From contig NC_090034.1 of NCBI RefSeq assembly GCF_037176765.1, positions 91,225,000 to 91,288,999 of the forward strand: a stretch of DNA of 64,000 bases, read 5' to 3'. Within the stretch, counting starts at the first letter, position 1, and every line of letters begins with the position of its first letter. A program made the translations under genes and the position numbers. This document shows, in pieces, positions 40,941 to 53,400 of this stretch. This DNA is from Anolis sagrei. Taxonomy: Eukaryota > Chordata > Lepidosauria > Squamata > Anolidae. A model generated the notes under the pieces. It was not told where the DNA came from, searched no databases, and worked only from the letters and a program-made list of their open reading frames with translations.

Positions 40941-41529
40941 TGGCTTGGCCCGGCTTACCGGGCCGAGCGGGTTGCGGCGCTTGGTGGCCTCACTGCCATT
41001 TGGTGGAGGGGGCTTCTTCTTCCCAGAAGCCTCCTGGGTGGCGGGAAAGTTTCCCACTGTTGTGGCCTCCTGACCTACTTAAGGTTGCCCGAGGCCTTTG
41101 AACAGGCACTTGCCTGCATTGGCTTTTCCATCCCACCCACCCTGCATGTTTATTGGTTTTGGGAATGTTGTTGGCTCATTGTGTTAGCCTAATTTGTTAG
41201 CTTGTTTATCTTGTCACAACTCCATGTTTGGCTTATGGCATGGACCCTGGATCTGGCCAGTTATTACTCCTTGGTGGAAGGGGGGATAACGCCTATGGCC
41301 CCTGGGGTGCCGAGATTATGTTGACCGGTATTGTGCCGGTGGCACACAGGCTTGTAGCACCATCAGACAGCAGCGGGCTGCCTGATTCCTGATCCAGGAC
41401 CCATGCATGGCAGCCAACCCTTGTTCCTGTTATTAATAAATGAGTTGTGGCCAATTTTCTCTCCAGTTTACTTGTGGATGTGTCTTTTGTGGGTTGTCTG
41501 GAGGGAGGTGTATCACCCATGCACATGCA
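40941..41529. mobile_element. LTR-like insertion (fossil), family unknown
   Basis: A 589-bp block present in unit 2 but absent from the matching place in unit 1. It has TG...CA ends, an AATAAA about 90 bases before its right end and a GC-richer left part, as in a solo LTR. No coding parts and no clear target duplication, so the LTR assignment is tentative. It is younger than the segmental duplication, unless lost from unit 1. Confidence 0.3.
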
Positions 41530-42159
41530 ACCATCACCACCAACACAATCGTTTACTGGCCCATTTGGTCAAGTGAGGAAAAGTCATTGAGAAGCAGATA
41601 CAGGGATATGAGGGCAGAAGGAGTGCATGTTACCCATTCCTTTTAAACAGCCAAGACGTTTCTCTCAACTGGAGAGGAAACCTATGTGTGCCACATAGCT
41701 TATCTGATGCCTCCTAAACTAGTTGCTGCCCTCATAGGTAATGGGTGACTGTACTCCCTTTGCAGCTTTGAAATAAAATTCAACCCCCATTTCAATTCAT
41801 TTTTGGAACATGAAATGGCTTTTGTTTGAGGCTTCAACACAGTTTTAACTGAACCTGATTAGTAGGACAGTGAGCCCTCCACACTCACTGCGGTTATAGG
41901 TACAGGACCTGCATGAAAATGAAAAACTGCCAATAAGGAAATTAATATGTTTTTACCTGAGATAACACCTCTATATGAATATCTATGTCTTCCAACATGA
42001 CTCTGCTCACCCTTTGCTGGAAGATTAATATAAAGCCACATTGGAGGAATCTAGAAATTACTGGGGAGGTTTTCTCTCCAGACATCTCTAGGAATGCATC
42101 TGCACTGTAAAATTAATACATGCACACCACCTTAACTGTCAAATCTCAATGCTATTTTT

Positions 42160-42410
42160 TACCGTGTCAGAAGTAACTTGAGAAACTGCAAGTTGCTTTT
42201 GGTGTGAGAGAATTGGCTGTCTGCAGAGACATTGTCCAGGCAACGCCTGGATGTGTTACGATTCTATGGGAGGCTTCTCTCTTGTACCTGAGAGGAAGCA
42301 GGAGCTGCCAGGTGGGAGCTCATTCCATCTCACAGATTCAAACCACCAACATTCAAGTCAGCAGTTCAGCCAGCACAAGGTTTAACCCATTGCAACACTG
42401 TGGCTCCATC
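42160..42410 (-). mobile_element. tRNA-derived SINE, family 2
   Basis: Counterpart of 29378-29625 in unit 2. Confidence 0.65.
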
Positions 42411-42744
42411 TCAATGCTATGGAATTATGGGAACTATGTGTCTTTAGCCCTCTCTGTCAAGTGAAGAGTGCTATAACTCCCAAGATTCCATAGCACTGAG
42501 CCATGTCAGTTAAGGTGGTGTCAAACTGCATTAACTCTACAGTGTATTTGCACTGTAAGTCCTCCAGTATGACCTGAAGAAGTTGACCATAGAGTCATAC
42601 TGGAGGACCCAAAGATTGCTAGGGAGAACATTTCAAATCACATTGGTGAATACTCAAATCTACAAAAATCAAAATCACAAATGTGGAGAGACAGCTATAT
42701 TAAGAAATGTAAAATCTGAAAAATGGAAGCAATGAGTGACTTAC

Positions 42745-42795
42745 CAATGATGTGATCCTTATTGCTCACGGTTCAAATACATTTTCCTGATCTTT
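42745..42795 (-). CDS. Gene copy 2, last coding exon (KDQENVFEP, stop)
   Basis: 51-nt exon, acceptor TCCTTTCTAG, donor GTAAGTCACT. Stop is TGA at 42766-42768, where copy 1 has TAA. Confidence 0.72.
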
Positions 42796-44360
42796 CTAGA
42801 AAGGAAATGAGATTTATGGTAAAATCTGAGATCAGTTATACCTATTTAGTAACATGAAATAGCCTTAACAATAACAGAAGTTAATGCTTTCCTGCTTATA
42901 ATCCCTTGAAGCAAGAGCAATCTATTGGCTGCCCATTGGGAATGGAAAGAATATTCAAATAAAATGTGTTATCAAAGGCTTTCGTGGCCAGAATCACTGG
43001 GTTGCTGTGAGGTTTCCGGGATGTATGGCCATGTTCCAGAAGCAGGCATGTAGCCGGGGGGGGGGGGGGGGGGTTGAGGGGCTTCAGCCCCCCCCCCCCC
43101 CCGAAATTCTCATGGTGGTTCACGAAAAGGCCTTACTGGTGCATTATTTAAACTATTATGTTTATTCCTATCATGATCTGATCACCATGCTCAATATATC
43201 CCATATGCATGGGGGTATTGGGGTAATGATACAAAAGGTTTGCTAGGCTAGACCCTCTTTCACTCAGACTCAGCCCCCCCCCCCGAAACTCAGCCCCCCC
43301 CCCGAAACCCCCCCTGAAAAAAACTCACACACACACCCCTAATTGAAATCCTGGCTACAGGCCTGTCCAGAAGCATTCTCTCCTGGAATCATAGAATCAT
43401 AGAGTTGGACAAGACCTCGTGGGCCATCCAGTCCAACCACCTGCCAAGAAGCAGAAAAATTGTATTCAAAGCACCCCTGACAGGTAGCCATCCTGCCTCT
43501 GCTTAAAAGCCTCCAAAGAAGAAGCCTCCACCACACACTGGGGCAGAGAGTTCCACTGCTGAACAGCTCTCACAATCAGGAAGTTCTTCCTAATGTTCAG
43601 GTGGAAACTCCTTTCCTGTAGTTTGAAGCCATTGTTCCGCATCCCAGTCTCCAGGGCAGGAGAAAGCAAGCTTCCTCCATTCTACCTATGACTTCTCCCC
43701 ACATATTTATACATGATCATTCTGTCTCCTCTCAGCCTTCTCTTCTTCAGGCTAAACATGCCCAGCTCTTTAAGCCACTCCTCATAGGGTTAGTTCTCCA
43801 GATCATTTTAGTCGCCCTTCTACATTCCAGCTTGTCAACATCTCCCTTCACTTGTGGTGCCTAGAATTGGACACAGGTGTGGTCTGACCAAGGCAGAATA
43901 AAAGTGTAGCATGACTTCCCTGGATCTAGACACTAGACTATTATTTATGCAGGCCAAAATCCAACTGGCTTTTTTAGCAGCATAATGCTTCTAATTCTCT
44001 CCTAATGCTTCCTAATGTTTAGGAGATAATGCTTCTAGAACATGGCCATATAGCCCAGAAAACTCATAGCAACCCATTTAAATAAAATGTTTTAATAAGA
44101 GATTTAGAAATCAGTTTCCCAAGTATGGTATAGGTAAACTCTACTGGAGGGAGTCTTGGAGAGATGAGATCATAAGAGGAGAGGGATGGCCTTTCACCCT
44201 CTGAACATTTGCCCACCCCTGGTGTAAAGCATGCATAGGTCACCAACTGGATTCCATTCATGTGGGATCTCATTTTCAACTGTGATCCTGTCATAACTGT
44301 GCAGGTAGCATTGGGTTCTCTGTTTAGTAGACAACGGTGAATCCAAGACAGATGAGTTAA

Positions 44361-44406
<46 letters not shown>

Positions 44407-47400
44407 TTATGCCCCAAGACCTGTTGGTTTAAACAAGCCTTTGAGAACAACTAGTTCTAGCTTAGTCCCAGATACTGTTGAAATTGGCCATATCTTTTTC
44501 TACAAATTACCCAGGTTACTTTCTTCGATTAGGCCCTGGAAATGAACAGCCATACCTAATTTCCTGGGCCCTCTAAAATTGCACTAGCTTTGGCCCAGCC
44601 TTTTAAATGGCCTTGAACAGGCAGGATTATTTAAATATATATGTGCTATTGTGGGTGTAATGCTTACACTGTTTTGTTAATTTTATGTTTATGCTGTTTT
44701 CTTTGTATGTATTGATTATGTTATTTGGAAACCACTCTGAGACCCCTCGGGGAGATAGAGCATTATATAAATAAAGTGTTGTTGTTGTTTCTCTCCATAG
44801 GGATACTCAAAGCAGCTTACATTAAAAGCATTTCAATACAATTTATAATCTACAAATATAGCATGGTCTTTCGGAAGTAATTTTCATTTCTCACCTCAGA
44901 TTCCTCTTCTGGTCCTTTCGCCTCTCCTTTTCCCTCTACTTCGCCACTTCCTTTGTCTTTGCCTTTGCCTTTCCCCCCGTGTTTTCCCCCACCTATTCCC
45001 TTGCCTCTTCCCTTGCCTCTTCCTTGGCCTCCTGGTCCAACCTGAAAAAGACAACAGTGCTATTATTCTCTTAAGTTCAGAGATTTAGAGTTGGTCCAAA
45101 TGAACTTCCTGAGAACCCTCAAATGGTTGTCCTCCAGAAATGGTGAACTATACAGCCCACCATCCCTAGCAAGCAAATCACTCTGCAAGTTGGTGGATAC
45201 AGAGGTATAGTGGAATCAGGGATCTCGGGTTCAAAGTGCTTGGACTTATGCATTAGCAAAGTAGTTCCCAACCTTTGTTCTTACAGATATTTTGAACTTA
45301 AAACAAACAAATATTTATTACAGTCATAGAAATATGGTCATATTTCAGAGCTCCCAGAGAGAGGGTTACAGAACTTCAAAATTGCTGACAGTTGCACAAG
45401 CTGATTAAGAATTATGAGTTGACATCCCAAATACCTGGAGGACCAAAGGATAATGTTAGCAGCTTCAGGTGCTGTGGTACCTGTACATTTAGCTACAATT
45501 CACAACAGCTAACTGCACAAGGGGAATGGACTATGTTGTCGAAGGCTTTTGTAGCCGAAATCACTGGGCTGCTGTGAGTTTTCCGGGATATATGGTCATG
45601 TGCCAGAAGCATTCTCTCCGAATGCTTCTAACTCTATTTTAATGCTTCCTAATGCTTAGGAGAGAATGCTTCTGGAACATGGCCATACAGCCTGGAAAAT
45701 AACAGCAACCCATTGAAATAAAATGTTTGAATAAGAGATTTAGAAATCACTTTCCCAAGTACAGGTAAACTCTACTGGGGGGGGGGGGAGGGAGTTGGGA
45801 CGGTTCCAGACAGCTCTATACCAAAAGCATCAGAATTTTAAAAAGCAGACATTTTGGGGGGGGGGGGGCTGTCCACACCCACCCCAGAAAGTGCACGCTT
45901 TCTGGGGTGGGTTGTCCATACGTTCTCTCAGGACTAGCCCAAGAGAACATGGGGAGACCCTCCTCCCCCAAGCTCCCAGACTCCTTAGAAAACTAAGAAA
46001 AACTTACACAGCCTTCATCAGAAATCCCGGTGGGCTTTCCCAGCATGTAGTGGCACGGTAAACTGTGGTCTGGTGAACTCTGGAAACAGTGTCCGAACTG
46101 TAGTCCAGACACCGAAAATCGTGTTTTTGTCCTTTTTCTTTATCTTGGTCTTTATTATTTTTTCTCAGGTTTCCCCAAGCACTTTACTTACTATCTTGTT
46201 TTCATGTCTTCTTGGTGTCCAGAATGTGGGTGGTTGGCAGTAATCCTGTGTATCCGATGAATCCCAGGTCACTCTCTCAGTGATTTGCCTTCCCTGCGGG
46301 GGTCTCATCTGGACCTGTGACTACTTCCCTTGAGGGGAAAACACTTTTTGGGCCATCATTTTAACCCCTTGTGGGTTTGCAACCTTCTCTGACCTCTATC
46401 CGTCAGAGAGGAGAGGACTAACATTCCCCTGATCTGCCAAGGGCTGCAGCTGTCCAAGAGCTCTCACAGCCACTGTCCTGCCACCATGCCTCCCACACCT
46501 GAAGTCTGCCTGCTTTGACTAAGTGCACTGCTGAAGACAAAACAATCTTAAGGGAGGGCTTCACCCAAAGAGAAAGAAAAAGAGGAAGTGACGACAAAGA
46601 AGAGACGGAGGAGGCGCAGACGCAGAAGACTGAGAGAAGCCTGTAGGAGAAGGGCAGAAGTCAATCGGAGAAGTGGGTGGAAGAAGGAAGCACAGGCACA
46701 GTGAGTCATCTGAAGTTGAGGACAAAGAGACAGAGAGGGTGGAAGTAACGTAAAGGGAGGAGAGAGAGAGATTGATGGCACAAGGAACTGGAAAAGTGAA
46801 TGGAAGAGAAGAAGAGACGTAAAATGGAAAGAAATTAGTAAAGAAATGGCTAATTGGAAGTTCCTAAATTTGTCATTGCTGGGAAGAATCTCAGCCATAA
46901 AAATGATGGTTCTGTCAAAACTTCTCTTCCCATTCCAGGTGCTACCCATCATAAGAAATACACAGACAACTAGAAACTGGAACAGAGAAATAACAAAATT
47001 TATTTGGGCCAGGAAGAAACCTAGAATAAAATTCATAAATCTAATTCAAAGAAAAGAAAAGGGTGGTCTAGGGCTGCCAGATCTCCAAGCATACCATGAT
47101 GCCTGTGGTCTAATCTGGAGCAAAGAATGGGCAAACATCAATAGAACGAAAGACCTAGCTCTAGAAGGACATGATCGGAGAAGCGGGTGGCATGCATATA
47201 TGTGGTACGCCAAAAGAAAGATCGAAAAAAACCTTTGGAAATCATTTTATTAGATCCTCGTTGATTAAAATATGGGAAAAATATAAATCAAAATTTTACC
47301 AAAAACACCTCTCTGGATCTCCCCCCTTGAAGCGATACAGAGAAGAGAACTGGGTTGGGAGAAATGGCCAAGGTATAAAGACATTCTAAAAAAGAACAAT

Positions 47401-50400
47401 GATGGTTTTCCATGAAGACGCTGGAAGAGATAAGAGACTCATTCGGAGAGATAACATGGTTCCAATTTAGACAGCTCACAGAAGCCTACAATAGAGACAA
47501 AAAAATAGGCTTTGATAAAGGAGAAAACCACTTGGATAAAATCATGATAGGAGAAAAAAAGGGGATTACCAAATTCTACAAGATTATATTAAGTTGGACA
47601 ACGGAGAAAAATAGAATAAAAAATCATATCTCAAAATGGATAGCAAACTTAGGTCACACTAAAGTGGATAAACTCTTACGACCTAAGAGAAAAATGATGT
47701 TTCTTTGGTATATCACACTGAGCTTTCTGGCAAAATGTTATAGAAATGTTTCAGAAACATGTTGGAAATATTAAAGCAAAAAGGGCACCTTCTTCCACTC
47801 ATGGTGGACATGTGAAAAAACAAAAAAAATGGAAAGGGATACATGAAATAATAAATAAGATACTGGACTTGAAAATAGAAATGAAAGCCGAATACTATCT
47901 TCTAGGACTACTAGACTTTGAACTCAAGGAAAATAAAGATAAGTTATTCTTCCACATGACGACGGCAGCAAGAATTATACTGGCAAGGAAATGGAAGAAT
48001 AAAGAACTACCAACAATAGAGGAATGGATAATCAAGCTTCTAGACATAATAAACATGGACTCTCTAACATGGTACCTAGAAAACAAACAGACGTCAAGAT
48101 CAACTAGATTCAGATATACGAGAACTAAAGATTAGGAAATAATAACACTAACAGTGTTTTTTGGGGGGCAAAATGACCAAGTAAGATCTATAACTCCTCC
48201 CAGACCCATTTCCTAACCCTCACATTTCCCTCACCTTCCTCTTTTCGCACCATTGATATTCATAATGGCATTAGAAGTTCTACTTAACAATATAAGAGAG
48301 GACTAAGAGTTAATAGGATTAAGGTAAAGTGATCTACAAACCAAGAGCTTTTGCGGATGACTTAATATGGATAATTGAGGACCCAGTAAACAATTTAGGA
48401 AAATAGATAAACAAAATAGAAGAATTTAGGGCAGTATAGGGCTACACGATAAACAGAGAGAAATCAATGCTATTAACAAAAAAAATCTCTAAAGCAAGAC
48501 AAATAAAATAGAAGGAAACTCCAAGATTACAAATAGCCAAAAAGATCAAGTACCTGGGAATTCATATCATGGCTAAGAACTCGCAATTGATGCAGAATGA
48601 TTATGACAGTAAATGGAAAGAAATTTAAAAGAGTCTAAGAAATTGAATGAATCTAAAACTATCTCTGCTAGGAAGAATCTTGGACATAAAAACAAATGTC
48701 CTCCCAAAAATGATGTTTTTAGAATTTACCTATAATTAGGAAGATGCAAATATACAGAGAATGGAATAAGTATCTATCAAAATTTATTTAGAATAACAAG
48801 AAACCCTGGCTAAACTTCACAAATTTAGCAGAGCATAGGAGAAGAGGAGGCTTTGGTGTACCAAACTTAGGCTTATACTCTGAGGCTACTGGCCTAGAAT
48901 GGATGAAAGAGTGGTTAACTCTTAAAAACAAGAAGATTTTTACGTTGGAAGGTCATGAGTTAAGAGCAGGATGGCACACAAATGAGGATAGAAAAAAATT
49001 GGAAACAATTTTATATGTTCCACATTATTGAAGATATGGGACAAATACAAACAAAGAATCCACAAGAAGATCCCACTTTGGTTATCTCCACTAGAGGCAT
49101 GTCAAAGGAGAGAACTCGGATGGAGTATTTGGCCAACTTAAAAAGATATGCTTTAAAAAGAAAACAAGAAATGGAAAATGAGAACACAAGAATAATTAAA
49201 CCAAAAATTTCCAAACATATCCTGGTTTCAATACTATTGAATGAGAGACTATTACAGAAAAGACTCTGCCCTAAGTTTTGAGGAGGGGCACTCAACATGG
49301 CAAAAAAAGACTATCACCAAAGTTATAAACAATTGTTAGAATGGAATACAGAGAAAGAAAGAAAAAGCAAACATTGCATGGTGTAATGGGCCAGGGATAT
49401 AAGAAGATCTATACTGCTGGAGGACTGGGTGATAATATGGAACAAGAAATTAAATTACACATACGCATTTGATCTGAAAGAAAATTGGATAAAAATGACA
49501 TACCAATGGTACATGACACCAAAGAAGATTGTTAAATTCACCAAAGATACAAACTATAAATGCTGGAATTGTGGAAAATGTGAAGGATAATTTCTACATA
49601 TGTGGTGGACTTGTGAAACGGCAAAACTTTTCTGGAGATCGATGAAATTTGCCAAAAAATCCTAAAAAAGAAACTCCCATTCCAACCAGCACTCTTCCTC
49701 CTAGGAATGATTAAGACACAATGGGACATTTACAAAGATAAATTATTTACCTACATGATAACCACAGCAAGAATCGTGTATGTGAGAAAATGGAGGCAAG
49801 AACTGAGACCACAGAAAGAAGAATGGATAGAAAAACTCTTTGATATTATGAATATAGACAAATTGACATATTTAATTACGAAAGTGCAGAATAAACATAT
49901 GAAGATGACGGACTGGTCCCCACTGATAGCCTGGTTAAAAGAAAATAAAGTGAAACTATTAATCTAACAAAACCATAATGACACAGAAAAAAACACCGCT
50001 GCTGAAGAGGAGAAGATAATACTGAAGTGCGAACAAGGACAGCATGACACAATTTTACCCTTTGCAAAGAAGAATGGAAGAAACTACCCCCCCCCCCACA
50101 CACACACACACCCTTTTTTCCCTTGGATCTTTCCCTTGCGTTTCTTTCCTTCCCCTACCTTCTTTTACCTTACTCCCATTACCTGCCCTACCCCTTCTAC
50201 TCCCTCTTTCTTTTTCTTTCTAAGATACATTTTTCTCAGATCTACCCTTCCCTTTTACCCCCCCCCCCTTTTTTCCTCTCTGTTTAGTAGACAACGGTGA
50301 ATCCAAGACAGACGGATTATTATTCTTATTCTTATTATTATTACTATTATGTTTATGTTTATTTATACCCCACTTTTTCGCTCCACAAAGATACTCAAAG

Positions 50401-53400
50401 CAGCTAACATTAAAAGCATTTCAATACAATTTCAAAAATCCACTAAGATAGCATAGTCTTTGGGAATTGATCTTCATATCTCACCTCAGATTCCTCTTCT
50501 GGTTCTTTCGCCTTGCCTTTTCCCTCTACTTTGCCACTTCCTTTGTCTTTGCCTTTGCCTTTTCCCCCGCCTTTCCCCCCACCTTTTGCCTTGCCACTTC
50601 CTTTGCTTTTTACTTGTCCTTCTGGTCCAACCTGAAAAAGTCAACAATGATATTATTCTCTTATGTTCAGAGATTTAGAGTTGGTCCAAATGAACTTCCT
50701 GAGAACCCTCAAATGGTTGTCCTCCAGAAATGGTGAACTATACAGCCCATCATCCCTAGCAAGCAAATCACTCTGCAAGTTGGTAGATGCAGAGGTATTG
50801 TGGAATCAGGGATCTGGGATTCAAAGTGCTTGGACTTCTGCATTAGCAAAGTGGTTACTAACCTTTGATCTTCCAGATATTTTGAACTTCAAGCAAACAA
50901 ATCTTTATTACAGTCATAGACAAGTATAAGGTTACAGAACCCTTTCTCCTTATGCTCAAAGATGCCCAGTGGGTTTCCATGGATGATCAAGGATGCAAAA
51001 TCTAGCCTCCAAAGCTATAATCAAATATGCAAACCACCACAATGGCTCTATAGCTTTATAGCTCTATAGCTTTATGGGATTCACTCAACTCAGGAAAATG
51101 AAAGAGTTCAACTGGTGTGTTTATATGCTGAGCAACAACAACAAAAATACACAACTGTGATAATGACTTTATGTAGAATGTCCTAATTCATGGCTACCAT
51201 TCAGAATTTATCACTATTTCACTCACCCGTACCCAGTGTTCTCTAGATTTGGGGAATGGGATTGATGTGTGTGTGTGTGTTATACATCTTTGCAGTCCAA
51301 ACAACATGGACAATGCTCAGGGCTGATGTGAATTAGAGTTCGAACCTCGATTGTATCCTCTACACTGAAAAAAATGCTTAAGTCCTTCCTTGAGGTATTA
51401 TTGGTTTCAGTTTGATGACAACCAACATCACATATCAAAAGAAAAAACACAGTTGTAGGTTTTTCTGGCTGTATGGCCATGTTCTAGAAGCATTCTCTCC
51501 TGACGTTTTGCCTGCAGCTATGGCAGGCATCCTCAGAGGTTGTGAAGTCTGAGGATGCCTGCCATAGATATGCAGGTATTTTTTGTTGTTGTGTCAGGAG
51601 CTACTTGAGAATCTGCAAGTCACTTCTGGTGTGAGAAAATTGGCCGTCTGCAAGGACATTGCCCAGGGGACGCCCAGATGTTTTGATGTATTCTCATCCT
51701 TGTGGGAGGCTTCTCTCATGTCCCCGCATGAGGAGCTGGAACTGATAGAGGGAGCTCATCCACGCTCTCCCCGGATTTGAACCTGCAACCTGCTAGTCTT
51801 CAGTCCTGCCGTGCACAAGGGTTTAACCCACTGCACCACTGGGGCTCCTGATATGCAGGTGAAATGTCAGGAGAGAATGCTTCTAGAACATGGCCATACA
51901 GCCCAAAAATACAGAACATGGCCATACAGCCCAAGGATATAAACAATTGGGAGCTAGGTTGTTGTAGGTTTTACCGGGCTATTTGGGAGCTAGTAATTGG
52001 GAGCTACTCTTTTATTTCATGGGAATGGAGCATGGTCATCTGAAGAAGCCAGGAAGCAGGTTCCATGTCTACAAAAGGCCAGAAGCTCAGCTGTTTCATG
52101 TACCCAAAATGGTATATTTGTATGTCTCCTGCTGGTGAATACATCATACTACTACTTACATCCAAAACAGGTCTTTCCTCCGCATCTTCAGACTAAGGGG
52201 GGGGGGGGGGGAAGATAAAACTGCATTTATTAGGGGAAGGGAAAAATCTCTTTGGGGAGTAGGTGTGTCCATGTCATATCCAGCTATACTTATTCTTTCA
52301 GTATCTCTCACACAAGCTCATTCCACAGGAGAATAGTCACTGGGGGCTCGTCCAGACAATACCTTTATTGTGGTATCTACTGCAATAAAGGAGTGGCTGT
52401 CCAGACAACATTCTGGACAGTCCTGAATTAATTCGCTACAAACCAGGAAAACCCTTGGAAGGCGTGGGATAAACCCACTATTTCCGGTGCCTGAACTACA
52501 GTTTAGACACCATTCCCACCCCCCATGTGCCAGAAGAGAGGGGGGGATGCCCCCCCCTGCTCTCCTGGCATGTCATTTCTTTTTTAAAAAAATAATTTTA
52601 TTGTGTATTTTAAGATATTTACAAATAAGAGTAGTGACAAGAGTAGTGAAAAAATTGGAATATATGGCAGCCAATGATCTTAAAGAGAATTGGTATAAAA
52701 TGTTATACCACTGGTATTATACTCCAGAAAAACTTGCCAATTTTAATAAAGGGATATCAAATGTTTGTTGGAAGTGTAAGGAAGAAAAAGGGACTTTTAT
52801 ACATGCAGAATGGACATGCAAGCGAATCAAAAAATACTGGAAGGAGATATACTCCATAACTCAAAAAATATTAAAAACCAAGTTCTCCTTAAAACCAGAG
52901 TCCTATTTATTAGGGGTATCGGATGCAAATTTAAATGAAAACCAGGAAAAGGTGCTCTTCCTACTCAGCACTGCAGCCAGATTACTACTAGCATGATTAT
53001 GGAAACAAGACAAAATACCCAAAACGGAAGACTGGATAATCAAAGTATTTGACATAGTACAAATGGACTGTCTATCACAAAAAACTGAATAATGTCCGGA
53101 AAAAGACGGATTGGTCAGGACTCAAAGACTTTATTAAAACCAAGAAAATTCCACTTCTGATAGATCTGTCCAACTTATGAAAGGGTTAAAAAGTGACTTC
53201 GAGAAGATCAGATTGAACAGCTTTGAAAACTAACCAAAAATTAATTAACCTCAGAAGACTTTGGGAAGTACAACCACTATTTGGCGATTTTGGGGCGGTG
53301 GTGGTGGTGGGGTGTATGTCACTGTCTTCATGTTTTGTTTTTGTTATGGTGTTACATCATTTCAGTACTCCTGGCATGTCATTTCTACGCACTGGAAGAG

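Larger units (their letters stand above)
42965..45535. repeat. Internal duplication in unit 2, first block
   Basis: Contains PLE, CR1, microsatellite and one Gly-Lys exon. A second block (45536-50945) repeats the PLE end, AATAAGAGATTTAGAAATCA, TAGTAGACAACGGTGAATCC and the Gly-Lys exon in the same order. The second block lacks the CR1. Edges are approximate. Confidence 0.65.
45536..50945. repeat. Internal duplication in unit 2, second block with later insertions
   Basis: Same order as 42965-45535, but split between about 45780 and 50280 by a DNA-transposon piece and two L1 remnants. Confidence 0.6.

Noticed and set aside
46119-46810. GC-richer stretch with a 162-codon reverse frame
   Set aside because: Best explained as L1 5' region or unassigned repeat; the frame is the reverse of GA-rich and L1 sequence.
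51236-51251. Possible copy 2 exon before GTGAGTG on the reverse strand (AGAACACTGGGTACGG after CTAG)
   Set aside because: 16 nt is not a multiple of 3, the acceptor is weak and nothing similar is in copy 1.
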